This document shows, piece after piece, positions 32,812 through 42,536 of a stretch of DNA of 64,000 nt. Within the stretch, counting starts at the first letter, position 1. Each line of letters opens with the position of its first letter. Below the pieces are notes generated by a model. It searched no databases, was not told the DNA's origin, and saw only the letters and a list, made by a program, of their open reading frames with translations. Made by a program: the position numbers and the translations under genes. This stretch comes from Bacillus sp. OxB-1 (lineage in GTDB: Bacteria > Bacillota > Bacilli > Bacillales_A > Planococcaceae): positions 1,251,001 to 1,315,000 of the forward strand of contig NZ_AP013294.1 of NCBI RefSeq assembly GCF_000829195.1, read 5' to 3'.

Positions 32812-33423
32812 GTGGAAAATTGGATTACGGAATTTATGAGCCAATTCGGTTATTTTGGCGTACTTGCATTAATATTGCTGGAAAATATTTTTCCACCGAT
32901 TCCATCCGAAATCATTTTGACTTTTGGCGGGTTCATGACGACATATTCCGGGATGACGAAGACCGGGGTCATTCTGGCCGCAACAATTGGCTCTGTGGTA
33001 GGGGCAATGGTGCTTTATTGCATCGGGTTGCTTCTGGACGTGGCGCGGTTGGAAAAGTTGGTGGATCGTTGGGGGCACTTGCTGCGCTTGACGAGGAAGG
33101 ACATTCATCGGGCGGATGCGTGGTTCGATCGGTATGGACCGTGGACAGTTTTGTTTTGCCGGCTGATTCCGCTCGTTCGAAGCCTGATTTCCATTCCGGC
33201 GGGCATGTCGAATATGAACGTTTTGTTATTCATTTTTCTGACGACAATCGGAAGTCTCATTTGGAACACCGCGCTCGTTTCGATCGGGGCGGCGGTAGGA
33301 GAGAATTGGCATTCCATCGTTGAGTATATGGACATTTATTCAAACATTGTGTACGTTATTATAGGAATTAGCGGTTTGGCGGTTTGCCTCTGGTATATCC
33401 GATTCCGCAGAAAGCGAGCATAA
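32812..33423 (+). CDS. DedA-family membrane protein
   Basis: 203 aa integral membrane protein of the DedA/VTT family. ENIFPPIPSEIILTFGGF (near residue 24) and FCRLIPLVRSLISIPAGMS (about 118-136) are the conserved re-entrant motifs. I prefer GTG at 32812 because GGAGG ends 6 nt before it; the ATG at 32806 touches the GGAGG. Some DedA proteins return undecaprenyl phosphate across the membrane. The uppP gene starts 8 nt downstream, so such a role in lipid carrier recycling is attractive here. Confidence 0.88.
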   Translation: MENWITEFMSQFGYFGVLALILLENIFPPIPSEIILTFGGFMTTYSGMTKTGVILAATIGSVVGAMVLYCIGLLLDVARLEKLVDRWGHLLRLTRKDIHRADAWFDRYGPWTVLFCRLIPLVRSLISIPAGMSNMNVLLFIFLTTIGSLIWNTALVSIGAAVGENWHSIVEYMDIYSNIVYVIIGISGLAVCLWYIRFRRKRA

Positions 33424-33430
33424 GAGACTT

Positions 33431-34258
33431 ATGGAAATTATTGAATTAATCAAAGCGCTGATTTTAGGATTTGTAGAAGGGATGACGGAGTTTGCTCCGG
33501 TTTCTTCGACAGGGCACTTGATCATCGTAGACGATATGTGGTTGAAGACGACAGAATTTCTTGGAGATCGTTCAGCATTCACTTTTAAGATCGTCATTCA
33601 ATTAGGTTCTATTTTAGCCGTCATCGTCGTCTTTTGGAAACGGTTATTCAGCTTGGTCGGCCTGTACAAAATTGATGGGCAGAAGATGAATTCCCGATTC
33701 AATCTGGCTCATGTCGTCGTGGGCATGCTGCCAGCGGTAATTGTCGGGTTTGCCTTGAAGGATTATATTGATGAACAGTTATCGGGCGTGGAAACGGTCA
33801 TTTTCGCGTTGGTTGCCGGATCCTTCCTCATGCTGGCCGCCGATAAATTCGGTCCGAAGAAGCCGAAAGTGAACACGCTGGATCAGATTACATATAAGCA
33901 GGCTTTCACGGTCGGGCTTGTGCAATGTCTATCCCTATGGCCTGGGTTCTCCCGCTCCGGAGCGACGATTTCGGGCGGTGTATTATTTGGAATGAACCAC
34001 AAAACCGCAGCTGATTTCACGTTCATCATGGCTGTGCCGATCATGGCGGGCGCGAGTCTCGTTTCCGTCATGAAGAACTGGGAAGAGCTTTCGATGGATG
34101 ACTTGTCTTTCTATATTGTCGGGTTCGTCAGTGCGTTCATTTTCGCATTGATTTCCATTCGATTCTTCCTGAAATTGATCTCCCGCGTCAAACTCGTACC
34201 GTTTGCGATCTATCGGCTTGTTTTGGCTGCGGTGTTGGCCGTTATCGTGTTTATGTAA
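33431..34258 (+). CDS. uppP: Undecaprenyl-diphosphatase UppP/BacA
   Basis: 275 aa membrane phosphatase that converts undecaprenyl diphosphate to the monophosphate, renewing the cell-wall lipid carrier; overexpression gives bacitracin resistance. Signatures: LGFVEGMTEFAPVSSTGHL (about residues 11-29, normally with EGLTEFLPISSTGH) and PGFSRSGATISGG (about 176-188). Eight or so membrane helices. It is in one transcript with dedA and ends at a strong terminator. Confidence 0.94.
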   Translation: MEIIELIKALILGFVEGMTEFAPVSSTGHLIIVDDMWLKTTEFLGDRSAFTFKIVIQLGSILAVIVVFWKRLFSLVGLYKIDGQKMNSRFNLAHVVVGMLPAVIVGFALKDYIDEQLSGVETVIFALVAGSFLMLAADKFGPKKPKVNTLDQITYKQAFTVGLVQCLSLWPGFSRSGATISGGVLFGMNHKTAADFTFIMAVPIMAGASLVSVMKNWEELSMDDLSFYIVGFVSAFIFALISIRFFLKLISRVKLVPFAIYRLVLAAVLAVIVFM

Positions 34259-34264
34259 AAATGA

Positions 34265-34303
34265 AAAGACTGCAATGGCAGAAATGCCGATGCAGTCTTT
34301 TTC
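34265..34303 (+). terminator. Intrinsic terminator after uppP
   Basis: AAAGACTGCA...GCA, loop GAAA, TGC...TGCAGTCTTTTT. It follows the stop codon by a few bases. Confidence 0.85.
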
Positions 34304-34375
34304 GGTCTCTAAGGTGCCAGCGTCTAGACATCATCCGTGGACTTTGTGAATTGTGGCTGTACCTGTCATCCCGGA

Positions 34376-35107
34376 TTAGGAGTACACTTTCCCCACTTCC
34401 GCAATCTCCACCGGCCCCGAGTAAGTCGAACTTGCCGCTGATAAAATCTCCTGTATTTCCCCGTGATGCGGCAAATGCGTCAGTAGCAATTGTTTCACCT
34501 GCGCCTGTTCCGCAAGTTGTCCCGCTTCGCTGCCACCCATATGTCCCGGTGCTTTGCCGACATGTTCTTCATATAAATTCGCTTCACTGATCAATAGATC
34601 GGCGCCTTGCGCAAATGGTACAAGATCATCGCACCATTCCGTGTCCGCGGTCAGGACGATGCTGCGGCCGCCCGATTCGAACTTCATCGCGAGGCAATAG
34701 ACGGGATGGACCGTCCGGCAAAACGACACCGTGAAGGGCCCGATGGAAAGGACGTCTGCTTCCGTAATTCCGACGCCCATCGTCTGTTCTTTGTACGTCA
34801 GCTTCGCAAATTCATCTTCGTCATAGACGTGGCCATAGATTGGCAAGATAGAATTTTGTGCGCCGAGATAAAACTGGATAAGCCGGCTATATTGCAGACT
34901 GCCGATATCTGCAATATGGTCTGCATGATAATGGCTGAGAACGACCGCGTCTAACTGATTGAGCGGTAAATAATTTTGCAAGGAAGCCAGCACTCCGCTG
35001 CCGCAGTCAATGAGACAATGAAACCTGTCATGCTCAATCAGGAACGACGATGTCGCACTGTTTGCCTTTGGATAGCCGCCCCAAATGCCAAGTGGGGTGA
35101 TTTTCAT
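34376..35107 (-). CDS. MBL-fold metal-dependent hydrolase (YhfI-like)
   Basis: 243 aa metallo-beta-lactamase-fold protein related to tRNase Z. The metal site HYHADHIAD (about residues 58-66), a CLIDCGSG start strand, LTADTEWCD and LLLTHLPHH give the dinuclear zinc ligands in order. It lacks the long exosite of tRNase Z. Bacillus YhfI is the nearest relative I recognise; its substrate is unknown. Transcribed convergently with uppP. Confidence 0.82.
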   Translation of the reverse strand: MKITPLGIWGGYPKANSATSSFLIEHDRFHCLIDCGSGVLASLQNYLPLNQLDAVVLSHYHADHIADIGSLQYSRLIQFYLGAQNSILPIYGHVYDEDEFAKLTYKEQTMGVGITEADVLSIGPFTVSFCRTVHPVYCLAMKFESGGRSIVLTADTEWCDDLVPFAQGADLLISEANLYEEHVGKAPGHMGGSEAGQLAEQAQVKQLLLTHLPHHGEIQEILSAASSTYSGPVEIAEVGKVYS

Positions 35108-35263
35108 TCGAACCCTTCCTTCCGATTTCTTTATTTTACGATATTGTACATGAAAAGAAGCGGGAGCTGTTCATTTTGGTTCGGGCAAAAGCATTTGATT
35201 TGACCATAATACCATCAGGGGTATACTATGTAAGTATTATAAGAATGGAAGGAGAATGGGAGT

Positions 35264-35500
35264 ATGGCAAATGTTGCGACGGTATACACGACCTCTACAT
35301 GTCCGTACTGCACGATGATGACCAATTATTTACGGGAACAGAACATCCCTTTTAAAGAAGTGAACGTGCAGGTGGACCAAGAGGCGGGACAGCGACTCGT
35401 TGAAACGACGGGGCAAATGGGCGTACCGCAAACCGAACTGAACGGCAAGTGGATCCTTGGTTTCGATCCGGCGGGCATCCAGCAAGCGTTGAAAGGATGA
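35264..35500 (+). CDS. Glutaredoxin-family thiol protein
   Basis: 78 aa thioredoxin-fold protein with redox motif CPYC (about residues 13-16) after the TVYTTST strand, and the cis-proline TGQMGVPQTEL. The size is that of small glutaredoxin/NrdH-like proteins. GGAAGGAGAATGGGAG precedes the ATG. It probably works with bacillithiol or thioredoxin reductase; the partner is not visible here. Confidence 0.87.
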   Translation: MANVATVYTTSTCPYCTMMTNYLREQNIPFKEVNVQVDQEAGQRLVETTGQMGVPQTELNGKWILGFDPAGIQQALKG

Positions 35501-35661
35501 GGAAACCGACCTCCTCTTTATTTTGCAGATCATGCAGTATCCAGACGCCCGAAGAGATGGAACAAGAATTGAACCGACGGCTGTTTCCCCGCATTTGCAT
35601 TGGCCATGTCGCGTTGTTCCTGACAGGTGTTGTTCTGGTGTTACTTGAATTATTCGGCTAG
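35497..35661 (+). CDS. Small membrane protein coupled to glutaredoxin
   Basis: A 54-residue frame whose ATG overlaps the glutaredoxin stop codon (ATGA). It has an N-terminal FCRSC dithiol pair (about residues 9-13), a charged middle with EEMEQELNRR, and one C-terminal membrane helix (about 35-53). The overlap and the terminator just after its stop codon suggest it is real. The family is not recognised. The ribosome binding site is weak, which fits coupling. Confidence 0.55.
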   Translation: MRKPTSSLFCRSCSIQTPEEMEQELNRRLFPRICIGHVALFLTGVVLVLLELFG

Positions 35662-35662
35662 G

Positions 35663-35700
35663 CAAAACTTCTCACCCACGAAGGGTGGGAAGTTTTTTGC
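35663..35700 (+). terminator. Intrinsic terminator after the glutaredoxin pair
   Basis: AAAACTTCTCACCC, loop ACGAA, GGGTGGGAAGTTTTTT. Confidence 0.87.
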
Positions 35701-35786
35701 ATATTCTATAACAGATCTTCTGCTAAAATTAAGAATATGAATGGAATGCTTATTCAATAAGGAATTCCAAATGGCAGGTGGACAAT

Positions 35787-36488
35787 GTGAACGAAAGAAT
35801 ACTGATTATTGAAGATGAAGAAAATATTGCACGAGTCCTTCAGTTGGAATTGGAGTTCGAAGGCTATGTTACCGGCGTGGCACATACGGGAACGGAGGGG
35901 CTGATCCAGTATAGGGAGCAGGAGTGGGACCTCGTTTTGCTCGATCTCATGCTGCCCGAGCTGAATGGGTTGGATGTCCTGCGGCGCATCCGGGCGACAG
36001 AAATGGAAACACCCGTCATTTTATTGACCGCCAAAAATGATGTCGCGGATAAAGTCGCCGGCTTGGATCTGGGGGCCAATGATTATGTGACAAAGCCATT
36101 CGAAATCGAGGAATTGCTGGCGCGCATACGGGCCAATCTCCGTTTTGCCAGAAAGCCGGCGGAACAAGCGGATACCCATCTTCACCAATTCGCTGGATTG
36201 TCCATACAGGAGCAGACTCGCGAGGTCATTCGGGATGGAGTCCCAATTGAATTGACCCCGCGGGAATATGATCTTCTGCTTCATTTGTTAAAGCATCCGA
36301 ACCAAGTGTTGACGAGAGAGCAATTGCTGGACGCCGTCTGGGGCTACGACTATTATGGGGACACGAATGTCGTGGATGTCTATATCCGGTATGTCCGGAA
36401 GAAAATCGACAATGGAGACCCGCAGTCACTCATCCAGACGGTCCGTGGCGTCGGGTACGTATTGAAGGAAGCGAATCATGAAACTTAA
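35787..36488 (+). CDS. OmpR-family response regulator
   Basis: Receiver domain with phosphorylation site Asp53 (VLLDLMLPELNG) and LTAKND and VTKPFEIEELLARI blocks, then a winged-helix domain with LTPREYDLLLHLL and VRKKIDNG...TVRGVGYVL. I choose GTG at 35787 (AGGTGG 5 nt upstream) rather than the in-frame GTG at 35778, which has no ribosome binding site. It pairs with the kinase gene, which starts inside it (11-nt overlap). Resembles Bacillus YkoG/ArlR-type regulators; the linked PepSY genes are likely targets. Confidence 0.88.
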   Translation: MNERILIIEDEENIARVLQLELEFEGYVTGVAHTGTEGLIQYREQEWDLVLLDLMLPELNGLDVLRRIRATEMETPVILLTAKNDVADKVAGLDLGANDYVTKPFEIEELLARIRANLRFARKPAEQADTHLHQFAGLSIQEQTREVIRDGVPIELTPREYDLLLHLLKHPNQVLTREQLLDAVWGYDYYGDTNVVDVYIRYVRKKIDNGDPQSLIQTVRGVGYVLKEANHET

Positions 36489-37836
36489 GACGAAGATTCA
36501 TTTGTTTTCCACGATGCTCATGCTGATCATATTGGCATTGACGAACATCGGGATCTATTTTCTTTTCGAAAAGATGGTGCAGGATACGGAATACCGTCAA
36601 TTGTTGACACGATCGAAGGAGTTGACAGCCGCGCTGAGCCAGACGACGCCTGAGACGGACGTGGCGACCGTTTTGCGGGCGTTCCTTCCACCGAACGGGG
36701 CCGTCCGGGTTTCGAAAGTAGCCGGAAAGGAAGTAGTGGCCCAATCAACTGATGAGTGGAGGTCGTTCAAGGGAAAGATCGACTCCGATGAACCCTACAC
36801 GATTAGCCAGTTCGACGGCGCGGATGTGATGGCCATTCAAGTGCCTGTCATCTTGGCGACCGGGGAAGTGGGACAGCTGACAGTGATGGAAAAAATGGAG
36901 ATGGCTGGCCATAATCTGCGGCTTCTCAAATTCATCCTTCTGTCGGTGACGGTGCTTGCGATGATTCCGATCTTGGTGTCCAGCGTCACCTTGGGAAGGA
37001 TCGTGACGCAGCCGATTGAGAAATTGATTGCTGCCATGTCGGCGAGCCGGCAAGCCGGAACTTACGAGAAAATCACGGTTACGAATGAAGGGAAAGATGA
37101 GCTGGCCGAAATGGAGCGGACATTTAATGGCATGATGGAGCAGCTGGAGCAAAACTATCGGAAACAGGAGCAGTTTGTGTCAGATGCTTCCCATGAGCTA
37201 AAGACGCCGCTGACGGTCATCGAAAGCTACGCGCGCCTTTTGTCAAGGCAAGGATTTGGGAATCGTGCGGTTGCCGAGGAAGCGGTCGGCGCCATTATCG
37301 GTGAAGCGGGACGGATGAAAGGAATGATCGAGCAAATGCTGGACTTGGCGAAAAACCAAGGAGCCCTGACATTCCAAATGGCGGAGACTGATGTGTTTTC
37401 AATAGTGGATGCGACCGTGCAGACGATGAGCCGATCGTTCGGGCGTGAAATCTCACTTCATGGAGAGGGGCCTGTTAGGGTGCGGACGGATGAAGATCGG
37501 TTGAAGCAACTTCTTTTCATTCTCCTGGATAATGCCCGGAAGTACAGCGATCGGGAAATCAATACGTCTGTAGAGAACAGAAAAAGTGGAGTTGAAATCA
37601 TGGTCCAAGATTTTGGCAGAGGTATCCCCGAATCCCATCTGCCACATATTTTCGACCGTTTTTATCGCGTGGATGAAGACCGCAGCCGGAAAACTGGCGG
37701 AACAGGGCTGGGCCTTGCCATCGCGAAAGAAATAGCAGATGGTCTTGGCGCCCGATTGTTGATCGAAAGCAAGGTAGGAGAGGGAACGACAATCCGTTTG
37801 ATCTTGCCGAAGGACGGGAATCTCATTGAATTCTAA
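36478..37836 (+). CDS. Sensor histidine kinase with extracellular domain and HAMP
   Basis: 452 aa: transmembrane helix (about 9-31), an extracellular domain of about 130 residues, second helix (about 165-187), HAMP, then HisKA with FVSDASHELKTPLTVIES (phospho-histidine near residue 235). The ATPase lobe has LFILLDNARKYS and GTGLGLAIAKEIADG. Architecture and linkage to PepSY genes resemble Bacillus YkoH. The signal is unknown; it is probably an envelope or metal stress, by analogy only. Confidence 0.88.
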   Translation: MKLKTKIHLFSTMLMLIILALTNIGIYFLFEKMVQDTEYRQLLTRSKELTAALSQTTPETDVATVLRAFLPPNGAVRVSKVAGKEVVAQSTDEWRSFKGKIDSDEPYTISQFDGADVMAIQVPVILATGEVGQLTVMEKMEMAGHNLRLLKFILLSVTVLAMIPILVSSVTLGRIVTQPIEKLIAAMSASRQAGTYEKITVTNEGKDELAEMERTFNGMMEQLEQNYRKQEQFVSDASHELKTPLTVIESYARLLSRQGFGNRAVAEEAVGAIIGEAGRMKGMIEQMLDLAKNQGALTFQMAETDVFSIVDATVQTMSRSFGREISLHGEGPVRVRTDEDRLKQLLFILLDNARKYSDREINTSVENRKSGVEIMVQDFGRGIPESHLPHIFDRFYRVDEDRSRKTGGTGLGLAIAKEIADGLGARLLIESKVGEGTTIRLILPKDGNLIEF

Positions 37837-37864
37837 TGTACAGGTTCTATGATGGAACAAAGGA

Positions 37865-38590
37865 GTGAAATCAATGAAGTTTGTGAGGAAACCGTGGTTT
37901 ATTCCCATTCTATTGGCCATTGTCATTCTCGTCGTGGGCAATATATATACAAATCGCATCCTTTCCAAAGATGAGCCGTTGCCGGAGCAGGAGGTGCGGA
38001 CGCAGCTGGAGTCGATGTACGGGGCTCAGGTCGGACCGCTGAAGCAAAACGGCTCGGTATATGAAGCGGAAATTTCCCGCGAGGGTGGCATCTATCGCGC
38101 TGAAATCGACGCAGTAACCGGGAAAGTGCTCGCTCTGATTCAAACGAAGGAGACGTCGCCGCTTGCGACCGATACCGAAAAGGAAGCGGCGTCACCACCC
38201 GACCAAGACCCTGTCCAGGGAACGACGGGTTCCGGACAGGATCCGGCAACACAGAAGCCGGAAGAAAAGCCGGCCGCCGGGACTTCCCGGGGCAGTCAAG
38301 CTGAGGCACCCAAAACCCCTGCCCCTGCAACTCCACAGCAATCAGCGCCCGTTCCGAAACCGGAGAAGCAGACCGTGCTCATTTCTGAAACGCAAGCAGG
38401 GCAAATTGCGCTCGGCCAGTTGAATCGGGGCGTGTTAGCGGAAGTCGACGACGTCGAATATGTGAAATCGACGGATGGCGGCTATTACCTCGTTGAAATC
38501 GAAATCGATACCGATGATGAGTTGGATGAGGTCACCTATCAAATCCATGCGATCTCAGGAAAGATAATGTCTGTTACATGGGATGAGTAG
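37865..38590 (+). CDS. PepSY-domain membrane-anchored protein
   Basis: 241 aa: short cytoplasmic N-terminus, one membrane helix (about 10-28), a first PepSY-like repeat (YEAEISREGGIYRAEIDAVTGKVLAL), a linker of about 70 residues rich in Pro, Ala, Gln and Lys, and a second PepSY repeat (YYLVEIEIDTDDELDEVTYQIHA). PepSY domains are thought to inhibit peptidases or modulate sensor proteins at the outer membrane face. It follows the kinase gene by 28 nt in the same direction. Confidence 0.82.
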   Translation: MKSMKFVRKPWFIPILLAIVILVVGNIYTNRILSKDEPLPEQEVRTQLESMYGAQVGPLKQNGSVYEAEISREGGIYRAEIDAVTGKVLALIQTKETSPLATDTEKEAASPPDQDPVQGTTGSGQDPATQKPEEKPAAGTSRGSQAEAPKTPAPATPQQSAPVPKPEKQTVLISETQAGQIALGQLNRGVLAEVDDVEYVKSTDGGYYLVEIEIDTDDELDEVTYQIHAISGKIMSVTWDE

Positions 38591-38606
38591 CCACTCATCC
38601 CATTAT
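38578..38606 (+). terminator. Probable terminator after the PepSY gene
   Basis: ATGGGATGAGT and ACTCATCCCAT form an 11-bp stem spanning the stop codon, followed by the short TATTAATT. Confidence 0.5.
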
Positions 38607-38726
38607 TAATTGATTAGAGCAACTTGTATGCCTAAATAGGCCTAATTGATCAATTTACTAGAATTCCCTTGAAAAAGTTTATAGTACCTTAGGAATGTGC
38701 CGATATGAAAGTAGTAGAATGAAAGA

Positions 38727-40850
38727 ATGGAGATGGTAGGATTGGCTTCCAAGAAGAGTATCGCTTGGAAATTGTCGGCGCTGATCATTGGCCTGTTTTT
38801 AGTGTTATTTATCTTTTATACAGCATTGACAAGTAATATTTTACATGGGAAAAGCATTTCGGATGCAGAAGAATTTGCCATTGAAAATACAAAGTTGAAT
38901 GCGACAATGCTGAGTGAACGGTTCATGAAGACTGAGCAGATGCTTCAGACGACGAAACATATAGTTGAAACGCTGCAAGCGGAGCAGACACTGACGGCGG
39001 ATGAAGTGATCCGCATTATTGAAAACAATTTGGAGAAAAATCAGGATGCCACCGGAATGGCGGCCATCTTCGAACAGGGGTCACTTCCACTAGATGAAAC
39101 CGTGGACGGACAACTCATTGACTCCCAAAAACGTTTTATCCCGTATCTCTATAAAGATGGGGAGACCATTCAAACGGAAGGGGTAGGCGGATATGAAACG
39201 CAGGGAGATGGGGACTGGTATTTAATCCCGAAGAATGAAAAACGGGCGACTTTGACGGAGCCGTATGAGTATGACGCAGGCGGGCAGACGGTCTTGATGA
39301 CGACCATTTCCGTGCCGCTTCTTACGCAATCCGGCGAGTTTTTCGGCGTGTTGACGACGGATCTATCCATCGACTACCTGAATGATCTTGTCACGTTCAT
39401 CAAACCGGAAGGCGGATATGCTTCCATCATCACAGACCAAGGATTCCTGACTGCCAACAGCATCAAAGAAGAAATGAACGGGACGAATATGCAGGATGCC
39501 ATCGATTGGAAAAGCGTCAAAGCGGATATTGACCAAGGTCTATTCTCAACGCTTTATGTTGATTCCCAAAGCCTGGGAGAGAAGTCCTTTAACGCATTCG
39601 CCCCCATTACGCTTGAAAACATAGAAGAGGTGTGGACGGTCCAGACTGTCGTTCCGAACTCTAAAATACTTGAAACGTTTAATGCCATTCTCTGGTTGAC
39701 CATTGTGGCAGCCATTGTCATGGTTCTTCTAATGGCAGGAGTCACTCTTTGGTTTATCTTCAAACAACTGAAACCACTCGCCGCGCTGCAACAGTCGATT
39801 GAAACGGCTGCACAAGGGGATTTGACGCAATACGTCGACGAATCGACCGTCAGGCGTGATGAAATCGGGGCGGTTGCTATGGCGTATAACCATATGCTGC
39901 ACCAGACCAATCATGCTATTTCTACGGTGATGGACTCTTCTTCCCGGCTTAATGAATCATCCAACCAGGTTCATCAAGTGTTCGAAGAAGTCGTCGCGTC
40001 GAGTCAGGAAGTGTCCGTTGCAGTGGAGGAAATCGCGCAAGGTGCCTACAAACAATCGGAAGATACCGAAGAGACGAGCCATCGGATGGTTGACTTGGCG
40101 GATCAGTTGGACCAGCTCGCACTTCTGTCAACGAAGATGAATGAGTTATCCGAGCAAACGGTGGAATCTACCGAAAAAGGCATGGCCGAAGTTGAAAAAC
40201 TGCGTAATCACAACGAGTCGGTAAATGAAATGAATCAAAACGTGCAGCAGCAAATCGATGCTCTGACCAATAAAATTTGGAACATCAACCAAGTTATTTC
40301 ATCGATACAAGATATTACGGCACAAACGAACTTGTTGGCGCTGAATGCCAGCATTGAGGCTGCTCGCGCAGGAGAACATGGTAAAGGCTTTGCGGTCGTT
40401 GCAGAGGAAGTCCGGAAGCTTGCAGAACAGTCCCGCGTCGAAACGGAAGTGATTCAGAATACGGTGCAAGAAATTATGATGGAAACACAGCAAACGGTTG
40501 CGGTCATTGCGAAAAACGTCGAATTGATGGAAGGGCAAAATGAGTCGGTTTCGAGCACGGAATCATCTTTCAATCGAAATTTCGAATTGACGGAACAGAT
40601 GAGCCGAACCATTGTAGACCTTTCCGCCAAATTGTCACAGATGATGGCCCATAAAGATCAAGCGTTACTGGCGATCCAAAGTGTCTCTGCCGTGTCGGAG
40701 GAAACGGCAGCTTCCGCTGAACAAGTGAGTGCTTCTGCCATTTCCCAGCAACAGGAATTGGAACGGGTTGCCGAATCGACAAGCCAGATGAATCAAATTG
40801 CAAACGAATTGCAGGAAATCGTCCAGCGTTTTAAATTATCTTCGGATTAA
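38727..40850 (+). CDS. Methyl-accepting chemotaxis protein
   Basis: 707 aa chemoreceptor: N-terminal helix (about 14-34), a large extracellular dCache-type sensor domain (about 40-310, with [20 protein letters not shown] and [23 protein letters not shown]), second helix (about 312-338), HAMP, and a cytoplasmic signalling hairpin with the conserved [19 protein letters not shown] tip. It signals to CheA/CheW; the ligand is probably a small metabolite bound in the Cache domain. The ATG at 38727 has a poor ribosome binding site. An in-frame TTG at 38742 has GGAG 9 nt upstream and may be the true start. Confidence 0.92.
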   Translation: MEMVGLASKKSIAWKLSALIIGLFLVLFIFYTALTSNILHGKSISDAEEFAIENTKLNATMLSERFMKTEQMLQTTKHIVETLQAEQTLTADEVIRIIENNLEKNQDATGMAAIFEQGSLPLDETVDGQLIDSQKRFIPYLYKDGETIQTEGVGGYETQGDGDWYLIPKNEKRATLTEPYEYDAGGQTVLMTTISVPLLTQSGEFFGVLTTDLSIDYLNDLVTFIKPEGGYASIITDQGFLTANSIKEEMNGTNMQDAIDWKSVKADIDQGLFSTLYVDSQSLGEKSFNAFAPITLENIEEVWTVQTVVPNSKILETFNAILWLTIVAAIVMVLLMAGVTLWFIFKQLKPLAALQQSIETAAQGDLTQYVDESTVRRDEIGAVAMAYNHMLHQTNHAISTVMDSSSRLNESSNQVHQVFEEVVASSQEVSVAVEEIAQGAYKQSEDTEETSHRMVDLADQLDQLALLSTKMNELSEQTVESTEKGMAEVEKLRNHNESVNEMNQNVQQQIDALTNKIWNINQVISSIQDITAQTNLLALNASIEAARAGEHGKGFAVVAEEVRKLAEQSRVETEVIQNTVQEIMMETQQTVAVIAKNVELMEGQNESVSSTESSFNRNFELTEQMSRTIVDLSAKLSQMMAHKDQALLAIQSVSAVSEETAASAEQVSASAISQQQELERVAESTSQMNQIANELQEIVQRFKLSSD

Positions 40851-40936
40851 TCGACCATTCTCATCAATTTCTAATGAAGGTCTTCCGGTTCTCTCATCTT
40901 CCGTGGATATAGTAGATGTAGAAGGAGGGAACAAGA

Positions 40937-41734
40937 ATGAATAAATGGATGATCATTCCGGCGTTGGCAGGTACAATTGCCATCGGTGGTGTAGCAATGG
41001 CGAACAGCTCAGACGCCGAGGCGCAGGTTTCTTCGCAAAAGATGTTGACGCTGCAGGAGGCGAAAGAGATCGCCATCCAACAGTACGGCGGGCATGTAAC
41101 GGAAATTGAGTTGGAAAAGAAGAGAGCAGGCTATGTGTATGATGTGGAGTTAATCTCCAAGGGCATGGAATATGACTTGGACATCAATGCGAAGACAGGT
41201 AAGATTACACTGGATGACCAGTCAACCACGAATGCAGACGGCAAGTTGCTCACAGAAGAAAAAGCGATCCGCATTGCGAAAGAAAAGGCGGATGGAACGC
41301 TAAAGAAAATTAAATTGGATGACGATGATGGTCGGGTCGTATACGAATTGGAAATCCGGGACGATCAGTTTGAATATGATATCGAACTGGACGCTGTTAC
41401 GGGCGAAATCGTGAAATTCGAAAAAGAACGTGAGTACAAAGCCAAAGCAGCTGCCAAACCTACGACAACGGCCGCACCGGTGGAGCATACGTTGACTGTA
41501 GCAGAACCGAAGAAGTCGGATAACAATGCAGCTGTCAAGACCAACCAGAAATCATCGATGATTACGATGGAACAGGCGGTCGCCATTGCGAAACAAAAGG
41601 CTGCCGGGAAAGTGACCGACAGCGAATTGGACGACGGCGTCTATGAAATTGAAATCGAAAACGGCGACACTGAATACGATTTTGAAATCGACGCTTTTTC
41701 AGGAGCAATCCTGTCTTTTGAGCAAGACGATTGA
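40937..41734 (+). CDS. Secreted PepSY-repeat protein
   Basis: 265 aa with a signal or anchor sequence (MNKWMIIPALAGTIAIGGVAMA). Three PepSY-like repeats follow (about 35-95, 100-150 and 200-265), each with an LTLQEAKEIA/ITMEQAVAIAKQKA helix and a YDVEL/YEIEI strand pair ending in DAxTGxI. Very acidic. GAAGGAGG precedes the ATG. It is separated from the first PepSY gene only by the chemoreceptor. Bacillus YkoI is the nearest named relative I know of. Confidence 0.82.
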   Translation: MNKWMIIPALAGTIAIGGVAMANSSDAEAQVSSQKMLTLQEAKEIAIQQYGGHVTEIELEKKRAGYVYDVELISKGMEYDLDINAKTGKITLDDQSTTNADGKLLTEEKAIRIAKEKADGTLKKIKLDDDDGRVVYELEIRDDQFEYDIELDAVTGEIVKFEKEREYKAKAAAKPTTTAAPVEHTLTVAEPKKSDNNAAVKTNQKSSMITMEQAVAIAKQKAAGKVTDSELDDGVYEIEIENGDTEYDFEIDAFSGAILSFEQDD

Positions 41735-41758
41735 TCTAGGCATGATGAAAAAAGCATA

Positions 41759-41816
41759 AAAACACAAAGCACCCGCCATCCGGCCGTCATTCCGGTTGGC
41801 GGGTTTTTCGTGTTTT
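41759..41816. terminator. Bidirectional terminator
   Basis: AAAACAC...CCCGCCA...CCGG pairs with CCGG...TGGCGGG...GTGTTTT. T5 follows the stem on the plus strand, with a T-rich tail on the minus strand too. It serves the convergent PepSY and ABC permease genes. Confidence 0.82.
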
Positions 41817-41828
41817 AGATTCGTTTTT

Positions 41829-42536
41829 TCAGTCAACCATTCGTTTCCGATAAAGAAGAAACGTTGCTATAAACACGATGATTCCCCAAAGTAAAATCCA
41901 TCCTAAAGGAAGGAGAACATCGGAGAACTGAGCTCCGGCTTCCACTTTTGTTGCGATTTCAATCAATTGAATGTTCGGCAAATAATTTGCCGCTTCTAAG
42001 ACAGGGTAGCGGTCCGCTAAAGAGGTGATGGAGGAGCCGAATGAAAAAAGCAACATCACCGGTAAAATGTATACGGAGGCTTCCATGACCGATTTGGCAA
42101 AGAGGCCAAGTAAAGTTCCGAGTCCAATATAAAAGAAGGAAGAGAGCAATAGTGCAATCCCGATGATTCCGATGTTGGCAGGGTGATATTCTGCAAGAAA
42201 TGCACTGAATACAATGACCAACGCGGTAGATAGAAAGGACAGCAAGCTTTTGCCGCTTAAGATTTCCAACGTACTGGCAGGGGATAACATGAGCCCTCGC
42301 AGAGTGTTCTTTTCCTTTTCTTCCGCGATCAAACAGCATTGGACGAAAGTCGCTACCATCGTGAAACTCAAGTTAAAAAGCATGAAGAAGGTATCAATTG
42401 ATTGGACGCCCATCCGACCGTAAAAGGCAGCGAGCAGCAAGGGCATGAAGATGACGATCGAAACCGCCATATTCCGTGAAAAATCCTTATAATCTTTGAT
42501 GAATATTGCGCTTACCCGTTTCCAAGAAAATGTCAT
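41829..42536 (-). CDS. ABC-2-type transporter permease
   Basis: 235 aa with six hydrophobic segments and an N-terminal cytoplasmic KRVSAIFIKDYKDFSRN elbow, the ABC-2 exporter layout. EEKEKNTLRGLMLSPAS after the second helix is the conserved cytoplasmic coupling loop. It overlaps the ATPase gene by 4 nt. Substrate unknown: drug, lipid, peptide or Na+ exporters all share this form. Confidence 0.85.
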   Translation of the reverse strand: MTFSWKRVSAIFIKDYKDFSRNMAVSIVIFMPLLLAAFYGRMGVQSIDTFFMLFNLSFTMVATFVQCCLIAEEKEKNTLRGLMLSPASTLEILSGKSLLSFLSTALVIVFSAFLAEYHPANIGIIGIALLLSSFFYIGLGTLLGLFAKSVMEASVYILPVMLLFSFGSSITSLADRYPVLEAANYLPNIQLIEIATKVEAGAQFSDVLLPLGWILLWGIIVFIATFLLYRKRMVD

